39,702 nucleotides of DNA from Mycobacterium innocens (GTDB taxonomy: Bacteria; Actinomycetota; Actinomycetes; Mycobacteriales; Mycobacteriaceae), in contig NZ_UPHQ01000121.1 in NCBI RefSeq assembly GCF_900566055.1, forward strand, positions 1 through 39,702, in the 5' to 3' direction. Shown piece after piece: positions 6,736 through 14,485 of this stretch. Position numbers and translations under genes: made by a program. A model generated the notes under the pieces. The model was not told where the DNA came from. It did no database searches and saw only the letters and a list, made by a program, of their open reading frames with translations. Each line of letters opens with the position of its first letter. Position 1 is the stretch's first letter.

Positions 6736-8598
6736 TTACTTACCGGGGGGCAGCTGACGCGGGCCATCGGGGGAACGAAGCTCGGCCGGCCCCTCCCGCC
6801 CGACCAGCTCACGCCGGTTCGCACCTCCGGTCGATCCCATCGACAACCCGGCCAGATCTTCCGGAGATTGCTCCAACGGCCGGTATCGCTCGTTGTGGCT
6901 CAGCCCCTCGTAGTCTCCTTCGTAGCTGCCGGTATCGGCGTCGCCACGTGACGATTCGATACGGTTCACGCCGGCCGGGGCCTCCGCGACAGGGGATTGA
7001 GGCGTCGGCTGGTCACGTCTGCTGTTGGAGCTGTCGGGGCTGTCGGAACTCTCGGAGTTGACGGTGACCTTGCGGGTGCGCTTGAACGAAAACGCGATTT
7101 CTTCGACCTCTTCGAACACCTGACGTGCGGTGCGCAGTGGCTGAGTGGTGTTGTCGATCACCCGCGCCACGAACGGGGGCATCAACGGCCGAATCCATCG
7201 CGCCGCAGCCTTGGTGGCGTCCGGAATCGACGGAATCAGCGGGCCGCCGCGCTCGGTCTCATCCGCTGCCACGGTCCCGCTCGAGTCGACCTGCGCCGGA
7301 AGCTGTTCCGGTGTTTGAGCGAGGCGATCCGCTGTTCCAGCCGGCAATTGGGCGACGGCGCGGCTGGCGGCCTCTGCTTCGGCCGCGATAGGCAGATACA
7401 TGTCTTCCTCTACTTCCTCGACTGGCTCGAAAGGACGCTGCGACGACGCGCGCACCGGAAGCTCAGGAAGCTCCAGCGCTTCGATGACACGACGGCGTTG
7501 CTGTTCCCGGTCGATTTCGGCCTGTGCCTCGATCGCCAGGCGGGTCTGGGTCAGTTGATGCTCGGCCCACATGATTTCGGCAGCGCGGCGAACTTCGGCG
7601 CGTTTGATCGCGATGGCGGTCTCGGCCTCGAGTTCGGCACGGTCCCGCTCGGCGCGCGCGGCCGCGTGGCGGTCATGTGTCGTCTCACCACGCCATAACC
7701 ACAGGATCAGCGGCAACAGATACACCAGCGCGAAGAACGCGATCAGCAGCGCCCGCAGCGCCAACGCGCCTGCGCTGGCGAGGGTTACGTCGTTCATCGC
7801 CACCCAGCGAGTGCCCAGCCCGCGACCCGCGTCGGCCACCACCGCGTGGCGCACCGTGTTGAGGGCCTCCTGGTCCTGCCGCACCCTGGCGTCGAGGTCG
7901 GGTGCCTGACTGTCACGAGCCGCCAACGCATTGTCCAATTCACGCTGCGCATCGGCGAGAAGCTGGTTAGCCGTTCGCGTTTCGGGTCCTTGACCGGGAA
8001 CGCCCGTGATCCTGGTCTGCGGGCAACCCGGTGTGGGGTGGTATTCGCAGCGCGCGACCACCAGAGCCGTGTCCAGATGCGCCCGAGCCTGTTCGACCCC
8101 GTTGTCGAGCGCGGCCCGCGCATCACGGGACTGTTGCAGCGACGCCGACGCCTGCGCGACAGCGGGCACGGAGTCGGCATTGCGCAGGGCCCGTTCGTCG
8201 AGGCGCTGGTCGATGGCACCGGAAAACGCAACCAGCGCGGCAAGCTCGCCAACCACGACACCGACGGCGAGAGCGACCCCGGCGCGTCCCGCGATGCCGG
8301 ACCGGCCCCGGCCTGGTCCGCCGGCGGTACCGCGGAGCACCGCGGCGACCAGCAGGGCGAACACCAGGGTCACGGCAACGACGGCCCAGGTGGGCCAGCC
8401 CGTCGATTCGCTCACCGCCAAGCTCGCCACGAGCCAGGCCAGCCCGGATCCGAAGGCCACCACGGCGCCGGCAACGGCGTGGGTTGACCGCTCGTGACGC
8501 TCACCGAGTTCCCCCCAGTGTCCGCCGCCGAGCCAGGTCAGCAGTCCCTCGATCCGGGTTACGACCGAGCGCTGATCAGGATTTTCGTGGGCGCACAT
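6736..8598 (-). CDS. DUF4407 integral membrane protein (Rv1779c-like)
   Basis: A 620-residue protein with ATG 8598-8596 preceded by GGAG at 5 bases and GGAGGTG further up. Membrane segments are seen at about residues 42-62, 70-88, 106-126 and 280-303. Between the third and fourth lies an alpha-helical domain with two cysteines (Cys184, Cys192) that is probably outside the membrane. After the fourth come a charged coiled coil (~308-372, rich in E, R, A) and a long low-complexity Pro/Ser/Glu C-terminal tail. This layout is typical of DUF4407 proteins of actinobacteria, whose role is unknown. It is divergent from the Rv1780-like gene. Confidence 0.82.
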   Translation of the reverse strand: MCAHENPDQRSVVTRIEGLLTWLGGGHWGELGERHERSTHAVAGAVVAFGSGLAWLVASLAVSESTGWPTWAVVAVTLVFALLVAAVLRGTAGGPGRGRSGIAGRAGVALAVGVVVGELAALVAFSGAIDQRLDERALRNADSVPAVAQASASLQQSRDARAALDNGVEQARAHLDTALVVARCEYHPTPGCPQTRITGVPGQGPETRTANQLLADAQRELDNALAARDSQAPDLDARVRQDQEALNTVRHAVVADAGRGLGTRWVAMNDVTLASAGALALRALLIAFFALVYLLPLILWLWRGETTHDRHAAARAERDRAELEAETAIAIKRAEVRRAAEIMWAEHQLTQTRLAIEAQAEIDREQQRRRVIEALELPELPVRASSQRPFEPVEEVEEDMYLPIAAEAEAASRAVAQLPAGTADRLAQTPEQLPAQVDSSGTVAADETERGGPLIPSIPDATKAAARWIRPLMPPFVARVIDNTTQPLRTARQVFEEVEEIAFSFKRTRKVTVNSESSDSPDSSNSRRDQPTPQSPVAEAPAGVNRIESSRGDADTGSYEGDYEGLSHNERYRPLEQSPEDLAGLSMGSTGGANRRELVGREGPAELRSPDGPRQLPPGK

Positions 8599-8758
8599 GA
8601 GACTCCAAACACCTCCAGGTACTTCCAGCGTGGCAGGCCGCCGCCCGACTTATCGAATCGAAGCGGCCGCTTGTGGTGTTGTTCACAACGCGCGGCAGAT
8701 GTTGCAGATCACACTGCGGCGGTGGGGACCCGGTCCGCCGGCACATCTGACCTCAAAT

Positions 8759-8773
8759 TTCGCGCGACGCGAA
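8759..8773. promoter_or_regulatory. Inverted repeat in the Rv1779c/Rv1780-like divergent region
   Basis: TTCGCG-CGA-CGCGAA is a perfect 6-bp inverted repeat with a 3-base spacer, 46 bases before ATG 8820 and in the gap that must hold the promoters of both divergent genes. It has the form of a small dimer-binding operator. No binding protein can be named. Confidence 0.4.
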
Positions 8774-8819
8774 CCGATCAGCGACCGTTACGGCAGTTGA
8801 CGTGAGACGGTATAAACCT

Positions 8820-9383
8820 ATGCAACATCACGACTACCTCAGCTACGAAGACTTCGGCCGCAGATTCTTCGAGGTTGCCGTCACACCGGAGCGGGTGGCG
8901 GCATCGTTCGCCGAAATCGCCGGCAGCGAATTCGCCATGGAGCCGATCGCCCAGGGCCCCGGAGGGATCGCCAAGGTCAGCGCGCATGTCAAGATCAACG
9001 AACCGCGTGTGACCCGAAAGCTCGGTGACCTCATCACATTTGTGATTCACATTCCGCTGTCGATTGACCTGCTGCTGGACCTCCGGCTCGACAAGCAACG
9101 GTTCAAGGTGGCCGGAGATATCGCGCTGCGCGCCACCGCACGTGCTGCCGAGCCGCTGCTGCTGATCGTCGACGTCGCCAAACCGCGGCCCTCCGATATC
9201 ACCGTCAACGTGTCGTCCAAATCGATTCGTGGGGAGGTGCTGCGCATTCTGGCCGGTGTTGACGGCGAGATCAGGCGGTTCATCGCCCAGTACGTCGCTG
9301 AGGAGATCGATTCACCGCAGTCGCAGGCCGCCCAGGTCATCGATGTAGCCACCCAATTGGATACCGCCTGGAAAGGAGTTTAG
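8820..9383 (+). CDS. Conserved hypothetical protein (Rv1780-like)
   Basis: With ATG 8820 (MQHHDYLSYEDFGRRFFEVA) the protein has 187 residues, the length I recall for Rv1780. A GTG at 8802 would add six residues. Visible features are an N-terminal helix, alternating hydrophobic strands (LITFVIHIPLSIDLLLDLRL, LLLIVDVAKP, ITVNVSSKSIRGE) and a helical C-terminus. No signal peptide or membrane span is evident. A TATAAA lies only 3 bases before the ATG and no ribosome site is obvious, so translation may be leaderless or near-leaderless. I do not recognise a functional family. Confidence 0.78.
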   Translation: MQHHDYLSYEDFGRRFFEVAVTPERVAASFAEIAGSEFAMEPIAQGPGGIAKVSAHVKINEPRVTRKLGDLITFVIHIPLSIDLLLDLRLDKQRFKVAGDIALRATARAAEPLLLIVDVAKPRPSDITVNVSSKSIRGEVLRILAGVDGEIRRFIAQYVAEEIDSPQSQAAQVIDVATQLDTAWKGV

Positions 9384-9500
9384 CCGCAAGCCGGCGAGGG
9401 CAACGGCTGGGTTGGCACTGGTTCTGCGGCAACGGGATTGGGCCGGCGATAGGCCGGATTGGTCGGCGCGAATCGGCGGCGTGCCGGTAGACGACGGCGG

Positions 9501-9540
9501 ATTGTCGGGGTTTATCGGGTTCTATCGGAGTTTATCGGGC
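9501..9540. repeat. Four in-register 10-bp tandem repeats
   Basis: Four consecutive 10-base units read attgtcgggg, tttatcgggt, tctatcggag, tttatcgggc, giving a consensus TTTATCGGGn with a period of one helical turn. They lie in the 247-base gap between the Rv1780-like gene and the SRPBCC gene, about 90 bases before the latter. The units are too short for CRISPR; they look like iteron-style regulator sites. Confidence 0.55.
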
Positions 9541-9630
9541 CGCGGTGCCTGGGTATGTAACCCCGAACGCATGGTCCGGCTGCGGCCGGTCAGGAGCACG
9601 GGGCCGCCGAACCAGGGAGCGGGTTAACAC

Positions 9631-10059
9631 ATGGCGCGTGTGGAGGTGTCAACGTCATCCAACGTCGATCCGGATTCCGCCTGGAAAATTGCCTCCGACC
9701 TGCACCGATTCGACGAATGGATGACGATATTCGGGGGGTGGCGCGGGGAGGTGCCGTCGACGGTCGACGAGGGCGTCCGCGTCTCGTCACTGATCAAGGT
9801 GAAGGGTTTCCGCAACGTCGTTCACTGGACGGTCACCGAGTACGACGAGCCGACCTCGATCCAGCTACATGGCTGCGGTCGGGGCGGAATCCGGATCGCT
9901 GTCGCGGTGACCGTCACCGCCAACCATCCGGGGTCGGATTTCCAACTGACGGCTGACCTGAAAGGCGGTCTGCTCGGCGGGCCGGTTGGGCGGCTCGTCG
10001 CCAGAGTTCTGCGCCGCGAGATTCAGAACTCGGTGGACAACCTCGCAGCTTTGCAGTAG
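9631..10059 (+). CDS. SRPBCC (polyketide cyclase-like) family protein, Rv0910 type
   Basis: A 142-residue single-domain protein from ATG 9631. Its pattern MARVEVSTSSNVDPDSAWKI, DLHRFDEWMTIFGGWRGEVP, SLIKVKGFRNVVHWTVTEYD, GCGRGGIRIAVAVTV and a final amphipathic helix follows the START-like helix-grip fold and closely recalls M. tuberculosis Rv0910 and related proteins. These bind hydrophobic ligands; Rv0910 itself has been labelled a toxin, but nothing beside this gene looks like its antitoxin. It ends 9 bases from the convergent small membrane gene. The ligand is unknown. Confidence 0.8.
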   Translation: MARVEVSTSSNVDPDSAWKIASDLHRFDEWMTIFGGWRGEVPSTVDEGVRVSSLIKVKGFRNVVHWTVTEYDEPTSIQLHGCGRGGIRIAVAVTVTANHPGSDFQLTADLKGGLLGGPVGRLVARVLRREIQNSVDNLAALQ

Positions 10060-10068
10060 CCGGTACAC

Positions 10069-10374
10069 CTACCTTTCACGCCTCTCAGGCCGCTGCTGGT
10101 GGCCGAACGGTCGCTGCCGTTCGGCTTCGCGAACTCGCCTGCGCTCCATGGCAAGCCAAGCCAGACCGGCGCCGAACGAGAGCAGTCCGCCGATGGCGGC
10201 CGCGAGGCCAAGTCCTACCTGTCCGAGTGCGAAATTGGCGAGGGACACCACGAAAGCCAGCACGACACCAGCGACGACAACCAGGCCGGGCGCGTGCTGG
10301 GCGTCGTTGGCGCGTTCCGCCGCGTCCTGGGCGTACGGACGTCGGTGGATGGCATGGCGCGAGATGCCCCCCAT
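10069..10374 (-). CDS. Small two-span membrane protein, possibly UsfY-like
   Basis: The start is ATG 10374-10372, because GGAGGAGG sits directly upstream; a GTG 15 bases earlier overlaps that site. The 101-residue protein starts MGGISRHAIHRRPYAQDAAE, has two hydrophobic spans at about 30-50 and 54-76, and ends in a strongly basic tail (MERRRVREAERQRPF). The arrangement and the GLAWLAMERRR junction resemble UsfY, the small protein upstream of sigF-region genes, but I cannot confirm this without alignment. It is the last gene of a possible malQ-LLM-SnoaL-membrane string on the - strand. Confidence 0.65.
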   Translation of the reverse strand: MGGISRHAIHRRPYAQDAAERANDAQHAPGLVVVAGVVLAFVVSLANFALGQVGLGLAAAIGGLLSFGAGLAWLAMERRRVREAERQRPFGHQQRPERRER

Positions 10375-10517
10375 GAACGCCTCCTCCACTGTGAGGTCTC
10401 CGGGCCGGCAAACCGACGGGGTCGGTCAGCACCTTCGGAATTACCCGAAATGCCGCATAGCCAAACGACTTCGCTTGCCGTGGCATGGAAGCGCATAAAA
10501 GCAGAGTCAGCAGCCGC

Positions 10518-10997
10518 TCACGCCGGCGGCGGTTGGTCGCGTGGCAGCAATCGGCGTACCGGCCGGATTTCAATGGCGTTGATCGTCAAGGCGCGGTTGC
10601 TGATTCGCCAGCCCGATTCGGTCAGCTGGTACTCGTCGTCGTACCGCAGATGCCAGACCACGTCGACCAGGTCATCGCCGCGCCGGCTCCAATGGTGCGC
10701 GATGCAGGTGATGCGTCCTCGCGCGACACCCGGGCGAGGGGCCTGGTCATAGACCTCCCCGACGATCGCGTGTTCGGTACGCATGGTTTGGGCGACGGCC
10801 GCTATGGCGGTGGCGATGGCTTTTTGGCCCCGGTGCGAATGGACAGGTGTCAGTGTGGCGGGCGGGTCGGGTGTCGTCAGCTCGGCGGCCGCAGTGAAAA
10901 GGGTGGCCGCAGCGTCGAATTCGCGGTCATCGACGCGGGCCGCATACCGGTGCACCAGATCGCTGAGCGCCAGCCGAAGAGACTCAGGAGGGGGCAT
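10518..10997 (-). CDS. SnoaL-like / NTF2-fold protein
   Basis: A 159-residue protein from ATG 10997-10995, with a GAGG ribosome site 6 bases before it, 17 bases after the stop of the LLM gene. LALSDLVHRYAARVDDREFD, AATLFTAAAELTT, a GQKAIATAIAAV helix, ARGRITCIAHHW and a final DDEYQLTESGWRISNRALTI are typical of the SnoaL_4 cone-shaped fold. Members act as isomerases, dehydratases or ligand-binding proteins. Tight spacing suggests it works with the upstream LLM oxidoreductase on one substrate. An upstream start at 11045 would overlap the LLM gene and is less likely. Confidence 0.8.
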   Translation of the reverse strand: MPPPESLRLALSDLVHRYAARVDDREFDAAATLFTAAAELTTPDPPATLTPVHSHRGQKAIATAIAAVAQTMRTEHAIVGEVYDQAPRPGVARGRITCIAHHWSRRGDDLVDVVWHLRYDDEYQLTESGWRISNRALTINAIEIRPVRRLLPRDQPPPA

Positions 10998-11014
10998 CAG
11001 ATCCTCGTGAGACC

Positions 11015-11902
11015 TCAAGAGGCCAATCCCAGACGCTGAGCGCACGCCGACACGATGTCTTTGGCCTGCTCGATATCGGTGGTCGACGGCATGCCCAGCA
11101 CGATCCGGTCGGCGCCCTCATCGACCAGGCGGGCCGCGCGTTCGCTGTCGATCTTGGTCACCAGGTGGCCCAAGGAGACCTCCAGGGACGCCGGATCGCG
11201 GCCGGCGAAGGACGCCTCCTCACGCATCAGCGCGATCAGCGCAGCGAGCTGCGGCCCGGCCACGCCGAGTGGCTGGAAGCCATCGCCGAAGCGCCCGGCC
11301 CTGCGTGCGGCCGCCCGGCTGTGGCCGCCGATGTGAATCGGAAGCCGCCCAACCGGTTTGGGGTAGCACATGGCGTTGTCGAATTTGAAGAACTCGCCGT
11401 GGTGAGAAGCGCCGTGCGGTTCGTCGGCCCACAGTGTCCGCAGCACCGCCAACTGTTCGTCGGCCCTGCGGCCGCGGCTGTCGAACTCCGCCCCGCAGGC
11501 CTCGAGCTCTTCTTTGAGCCATCCCACACCCGCACACAGCCGCAGCCTGCCGCCGGAGAGGGCATCGATCGTCGCAGCGCGTTTGGCCAGCACCACGGGG
11601 TGATGGTTGGGCAGCACCAAGACTCCGGTGGCCAAACCGAGCCGCGTCGTCCGGCCGGCCAGAAACCCGAGCAGATCGAGCGGGTCGGGAATCGGGCAGT
11701 CCGCGGCCAGCCCGACCCGCCCGGAACGGTCGTACGGATACACGCTGTCGTACCTGGTGACCAGCACGGTGTGCTCGGCGACGATGATCGATTCGAAGTT
11801 GCAAGCCTCGAGGTGCAGCGCGAAGGCGGTCATCCAGTCCGGGTCCGCGGTGACGCCGTCGGCAACCGGGGCGACCACCGCCACCGAGGGCGTGGCCGTC
11901 AT
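11015..11902 (-). CDS. LLM-class (probably F420-dependent) oxidoreductase
   Basis: A 295-residue protein from ATG 11902-11900. The luciferase-like TIM-barrel pattern is clear: HLEACNFESIIVAEHTVLVT, FLAGRTTRLGLATGVLVLPN, HHPVVLAKRAATIDALSGGR, LCAGVGWLKEELEACG, PLPIHIGGHSRAAARRAGRFGD-type loop (as RLPIHIGGHSRAAARRAGRF) and DGFQPLG. The short length and TRLGLATGVLVLP strand fit the actinobacterial F420-dependent TIGR03619 type. It would oxidise or reduce an unknown substrate with F420. It is followed by a SnoaL-like gene 17 bases on and preceded by malQ (118-base gap). Confidence 0.85.
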   Translation of the reverse strand: MTATPSVAVVAPVADGVTADPDWMTAFALHLEACNFESIIVAEHTVLVTRYDSVYPYDRSGRVGLAADCPIPDPLDLLGFLAGRTTRLGLATGVLVLPNHHPVVLAKRAATIDALSGGRLRLCAGVGWLKEELEACGAEFDSRGRRADEQLAVLRTLWADEPHGASHHGEFFKFDNAMCYPKPVGRLPIHIGGHSRAAARRAGRFGDGFQPLGVAGPQLAALIALMREEASFAGRDPASLEVSLGHLVTKIDSERAARLVDEGADRIVLGMPSTTDIEQAKDIVSACAQRLGLAS

Positions 11903-12020
11903 CGGTGCGCCCCGCGGGAATCGGTGGCATCAGCCGAAGGGAGCACCGGGGCTTTCGCTGTGCGACGGCGGGAGACGCACCGCAGGGATGTCACGACATC
12001 CGACGCTAACAGGACGATTC

Positions 12021-14165
12021 TCAGGTGACCGCGGGAGCCGTCACGGCTCGCATCACGTCGGCCAAGGTTGCTGCCCTCTTGTCCGTGAAGATGTCCTCGA
12101 GCAGCACCTGCTTGCCGTCGGGACCGGTCAGTGGAACCCGCCAGTTGGGGTACTCGTCGGTAGTGCCTGGCTGATTCTGCGTCCGCCGATCGCCGACCGC
12201 GTCGGTCAATGCCACTCCCAACAGGCGCGACGGCGTTCGGCCCAGGTATCGATGGAGGGCCAACAGGGTCTGCTCCGGGTCGGCTTCGGCCCCGTCCGCC
12301 AACAGGCCGACCCGTCGCAATTCCGCTATCCAGGCCTCCTGATCGGCCCGATGCGCCTCGAGTTCGGCTTCCGCCGGCCGGGTCAACAAACCGAGAGACT
12401 CGCGCAGCCGCACGTGGTCGCCGGCCAGATACCCGGCCGTCGGCGGCAGGTCGTGAGTGGTGACCGACGACAAGCAGTACTCGCGCCAGCGCTCGGCCGG
12501 CAGCGGACCGCCATTTCCGTCCCGATCCAGCTCGAACCAGAGAATCGAGGTCCCCAGCAGGCCGCGCAAGAATAGATAGTCACGCACCCACGGTTCGACG
12601 GTGCCGAGATCCTCCCCGACGACGACCGCTTCGGCCCGATGCGCTTCCAGCGCCACGATGCCGATCATCGCCTCATGGTCGTATCGCACATACGTGCCAT
12701 GAGTCGGCGCCGCTCCCGCTGGGATCCACCACAGCCGGAACAGCCCGATGATGTGGTCGATCCGGACTCCGCCCGCGTGCCGCAGCACAGCCCGGATGAG
12801 AGCGCGAAACGGTCGATACTCCTGCTCATCGAGCCGGTCGGGTCGCCACGGCGGCTGAGACCAGTCCTGGCCGAGCTGATTGAACTCATCCGGTGGCGCG
12901 CCGGCGGTCACGCCCAACGCCAGCACGTCCTGCAAGGCCCATGCGTCGGCCCCGTCGGGGTGGACGCCCACTGCGAGGTCATGCATGATGCCCAACGACA
13001 TTCCGGCCCGGGTGGCCCCGGACTGCGCCGCGGCGAGCTGTTCGTCGAGCTGCCACTGCAGCCACCGGTGGAAATCGATCGCGTCGGCGTGTTTGTCCAC
13101 GAAACCGGCAACGCCGGCGGCATCGGGATGCCGCAATGACTTCGGCCATCGATGCCAGTCACCGCCGTACTTTTCGGCAAGTGCGCACCAGGTGGCGAAG
13201 TCGTCCAGGGCGCGGCCCTCCCGGGACCGGAACGCGGCGTAGGCCAGCTCACGACCTGCCGATCGCGGCACTCGGTGGATCAGCTCGAGAGCCTTGCGCT
13301 TGGCCCGCCACGCGCTGTCCCGGTCGATGGTGTCGCGCCGGTCCGCCCGCTGCTGCACGTCGGTGCGCAGTTGCCGGACTCGGCTGCGCTTGGCCAGCTC
13401 GCCGAACTCCGGAATAGCCTCCACACGCAGGTAGAGAGGGTTGAAGTAGCGCCGCGAGGTCGGCAGGTACGGCGACGGCTCCATGGGTGTTGTCGGTGCC
13501 GCCGCGTGCAGCGGGTTGACCAGGACATAGTCGGCGCCGTGCCGGTAGGCCGACCACAGCGCCAGGTCAGCCAGGTCGGTGAGATCGCCGATACCCCACG
13601 ACCGTCGGGACCGCACGCTGTAGAGCTGGGTGGCCAGGCCCCAGGCTCGGCGGTTGCCGAGCTTTTCCGGCAGTCCGACCCAGTCCGGCGTGACGATAAG
13701 CGCGGTGCTGTTCTCGTCGTCGCCGGAGCGCAGCTGCACGCGGTGATACCCGAGCGGTAGGTCGGAGGGCAGCACGAAGCTCGCTTCGCCGATCCAGCGT
13801 CCGTCCAGCTCGAATGGCGGGGTGAAGTTGTCGATCTGCTGCATCCCGCCGCGTACCGTGCCGTCCTCGAGGCGCAACCACACGTCGGCGGGCGCGCCGT
13901 GAGTCACGTGCACCCAGAACCGCGCCGGTGCGCCGGCGCGAGCGACGATGGTGGCCGGCAGCGGACGGGCCCAGTACGACCGGAGTTGCTCGGCCAGTGC
14001 GGTGTTGCGCTCTTCCTCGGTGCGTGCGGCAACGCCGAACGCAGCCAGCACGGCCACCAGCGTTTCCGCGGAGACGCGCACGTCGTGGCCGGTCCAGTCC
14101 TGGTATTCGGTGGCGATGCCGAGTCGACGGGCAAGTTCGACCAGCGACGGCGCGAGCTCAGTCAT
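12021..14165 (-). CDS. malQ: 4-alpha-glucanotransferase (amylomaltase, GH77)
   Basis: The protein is 714 residues from ATG 14165-14163 (MTELAPSLVELARRLGIATE), matching the start of M. tuberculosis MalQ (Rv1781c); an ATG three codons upstream is also open. It transfers alpha-1,4-glucan segments between acceptors in glycogen and maltodextrin metabolism, in the cytosol. GH77 catalytic residues are visible: nucleophile Asp470 in VRIDHIIGLFRLWW, acid/base Glu518 in VVGEDLG, and Asp572 in TTHDLPPTAG. WGIGDLTDLADL and NPLHAA are further family motifs. It is divergent from eccB5 and borders the ESX-5 locus in other slow growers too. Confidence 0.96.
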   Translation of the reverse strand: MTELAPSLVELARRLGIATEYQDWTGHDVRVSAETLVAVLAAFGVAARTEEERNTALAEQLRSYWARPLPATIVARAGAPARFWVHVTHGAPADVWLRLEDGTVRGGMQQIDNFTPPFELDGRWIGEASFVLPSDLPLGYHRVQLRSGDDENSTALIVTPDWVGLPEKLGNRRAWGLATQLYSVRSRRSWGIGDLTDLADLALWSAYRHGADYVLVNPLHAAAPTTPMEPSPYLPTSRRYFNPLYLRVEAIPEFGELAKRSRVRQLRTDVQQRADRRDTIDRDSAWRAKRKALELIHRVPRSAGRELAYAAFRSREGRALDDFATWCALAEKYGGDWHRWPKSLRHPDAAGVAGFVDKHADAIDFHRWLQWQLDEQLAAAQSGATRAGMSLGIMHDLAVGVHPDGADAWALQDVLALGVTAGAPPDEFNQLGQDWSQPPWRPDRLDEQEYRPFRALIRAVLRHAGGVRIDHIIGLFRLWWIPAGAAPTHGTYVRYDHEAMIGIVALEAHRAEAVVVGEDLGTVEPWVRDYLFLRGLLGTSILWFELDRDGNGGPLPAERWREYCLSSVTTHDLPPTAGYLAGDHVRLRESLGLLTRPAEAELEAHRADQEAWIAELRRVGLLADGAEADPEQTLLALHRYLGRTPSRLLGVALTDAVGDRRTQNQPGTTDEYPNWRVPLTGPDGKQVLLEDIFTDKRAATLADVMRAVTAPAVT

Positions 14166-14485
14166 GGCGCCCATCTTGCGTCCAACACCGCTGCCCGCGG
14201 ACGGCGGGGCGGTCTGGCTTGTCCGCTCCGCCGCGGGCTCACCGCACCGCGCGTTTACTTCCCAGCTCAGAGACGTTAAACCGGCCGCAACATTTCCGCG
14301 CGCCGAGACGGCGATTGGTCGCTACGATGCAATGAAGACACGACGAATCCTTGGGGGATCTAGTGCGGTAAGGGCCGTATGGCGCCGGCCTTTCGGTTGC
14401 CCTACGGTTATCGATGTCGTCAGCATTTCTCCACATATTTGGGCCAATATCCAGGCGTTCTGAACAGACCGGAAGGTGATCTAGC
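14166..14485. promoter_or_regulatory. Divergent upstream region of malQ and eccB5
   Basis: This 320-base gap must carry the promoters for malQ (-) and eccB5-eccC5 (+). TACGAT near 14322 is a possible -10 element for the + strand, but no convincing -35 is seen. GGAAGG at 14471-14476 is the eccB5 ribosome site. No gene of its own is supported. Confidence 0.35.

Noticed and set aside
9501..9540. CRISPR array
   Set aside because: Units are 10 bases with no spacers and no cas genes nearby.
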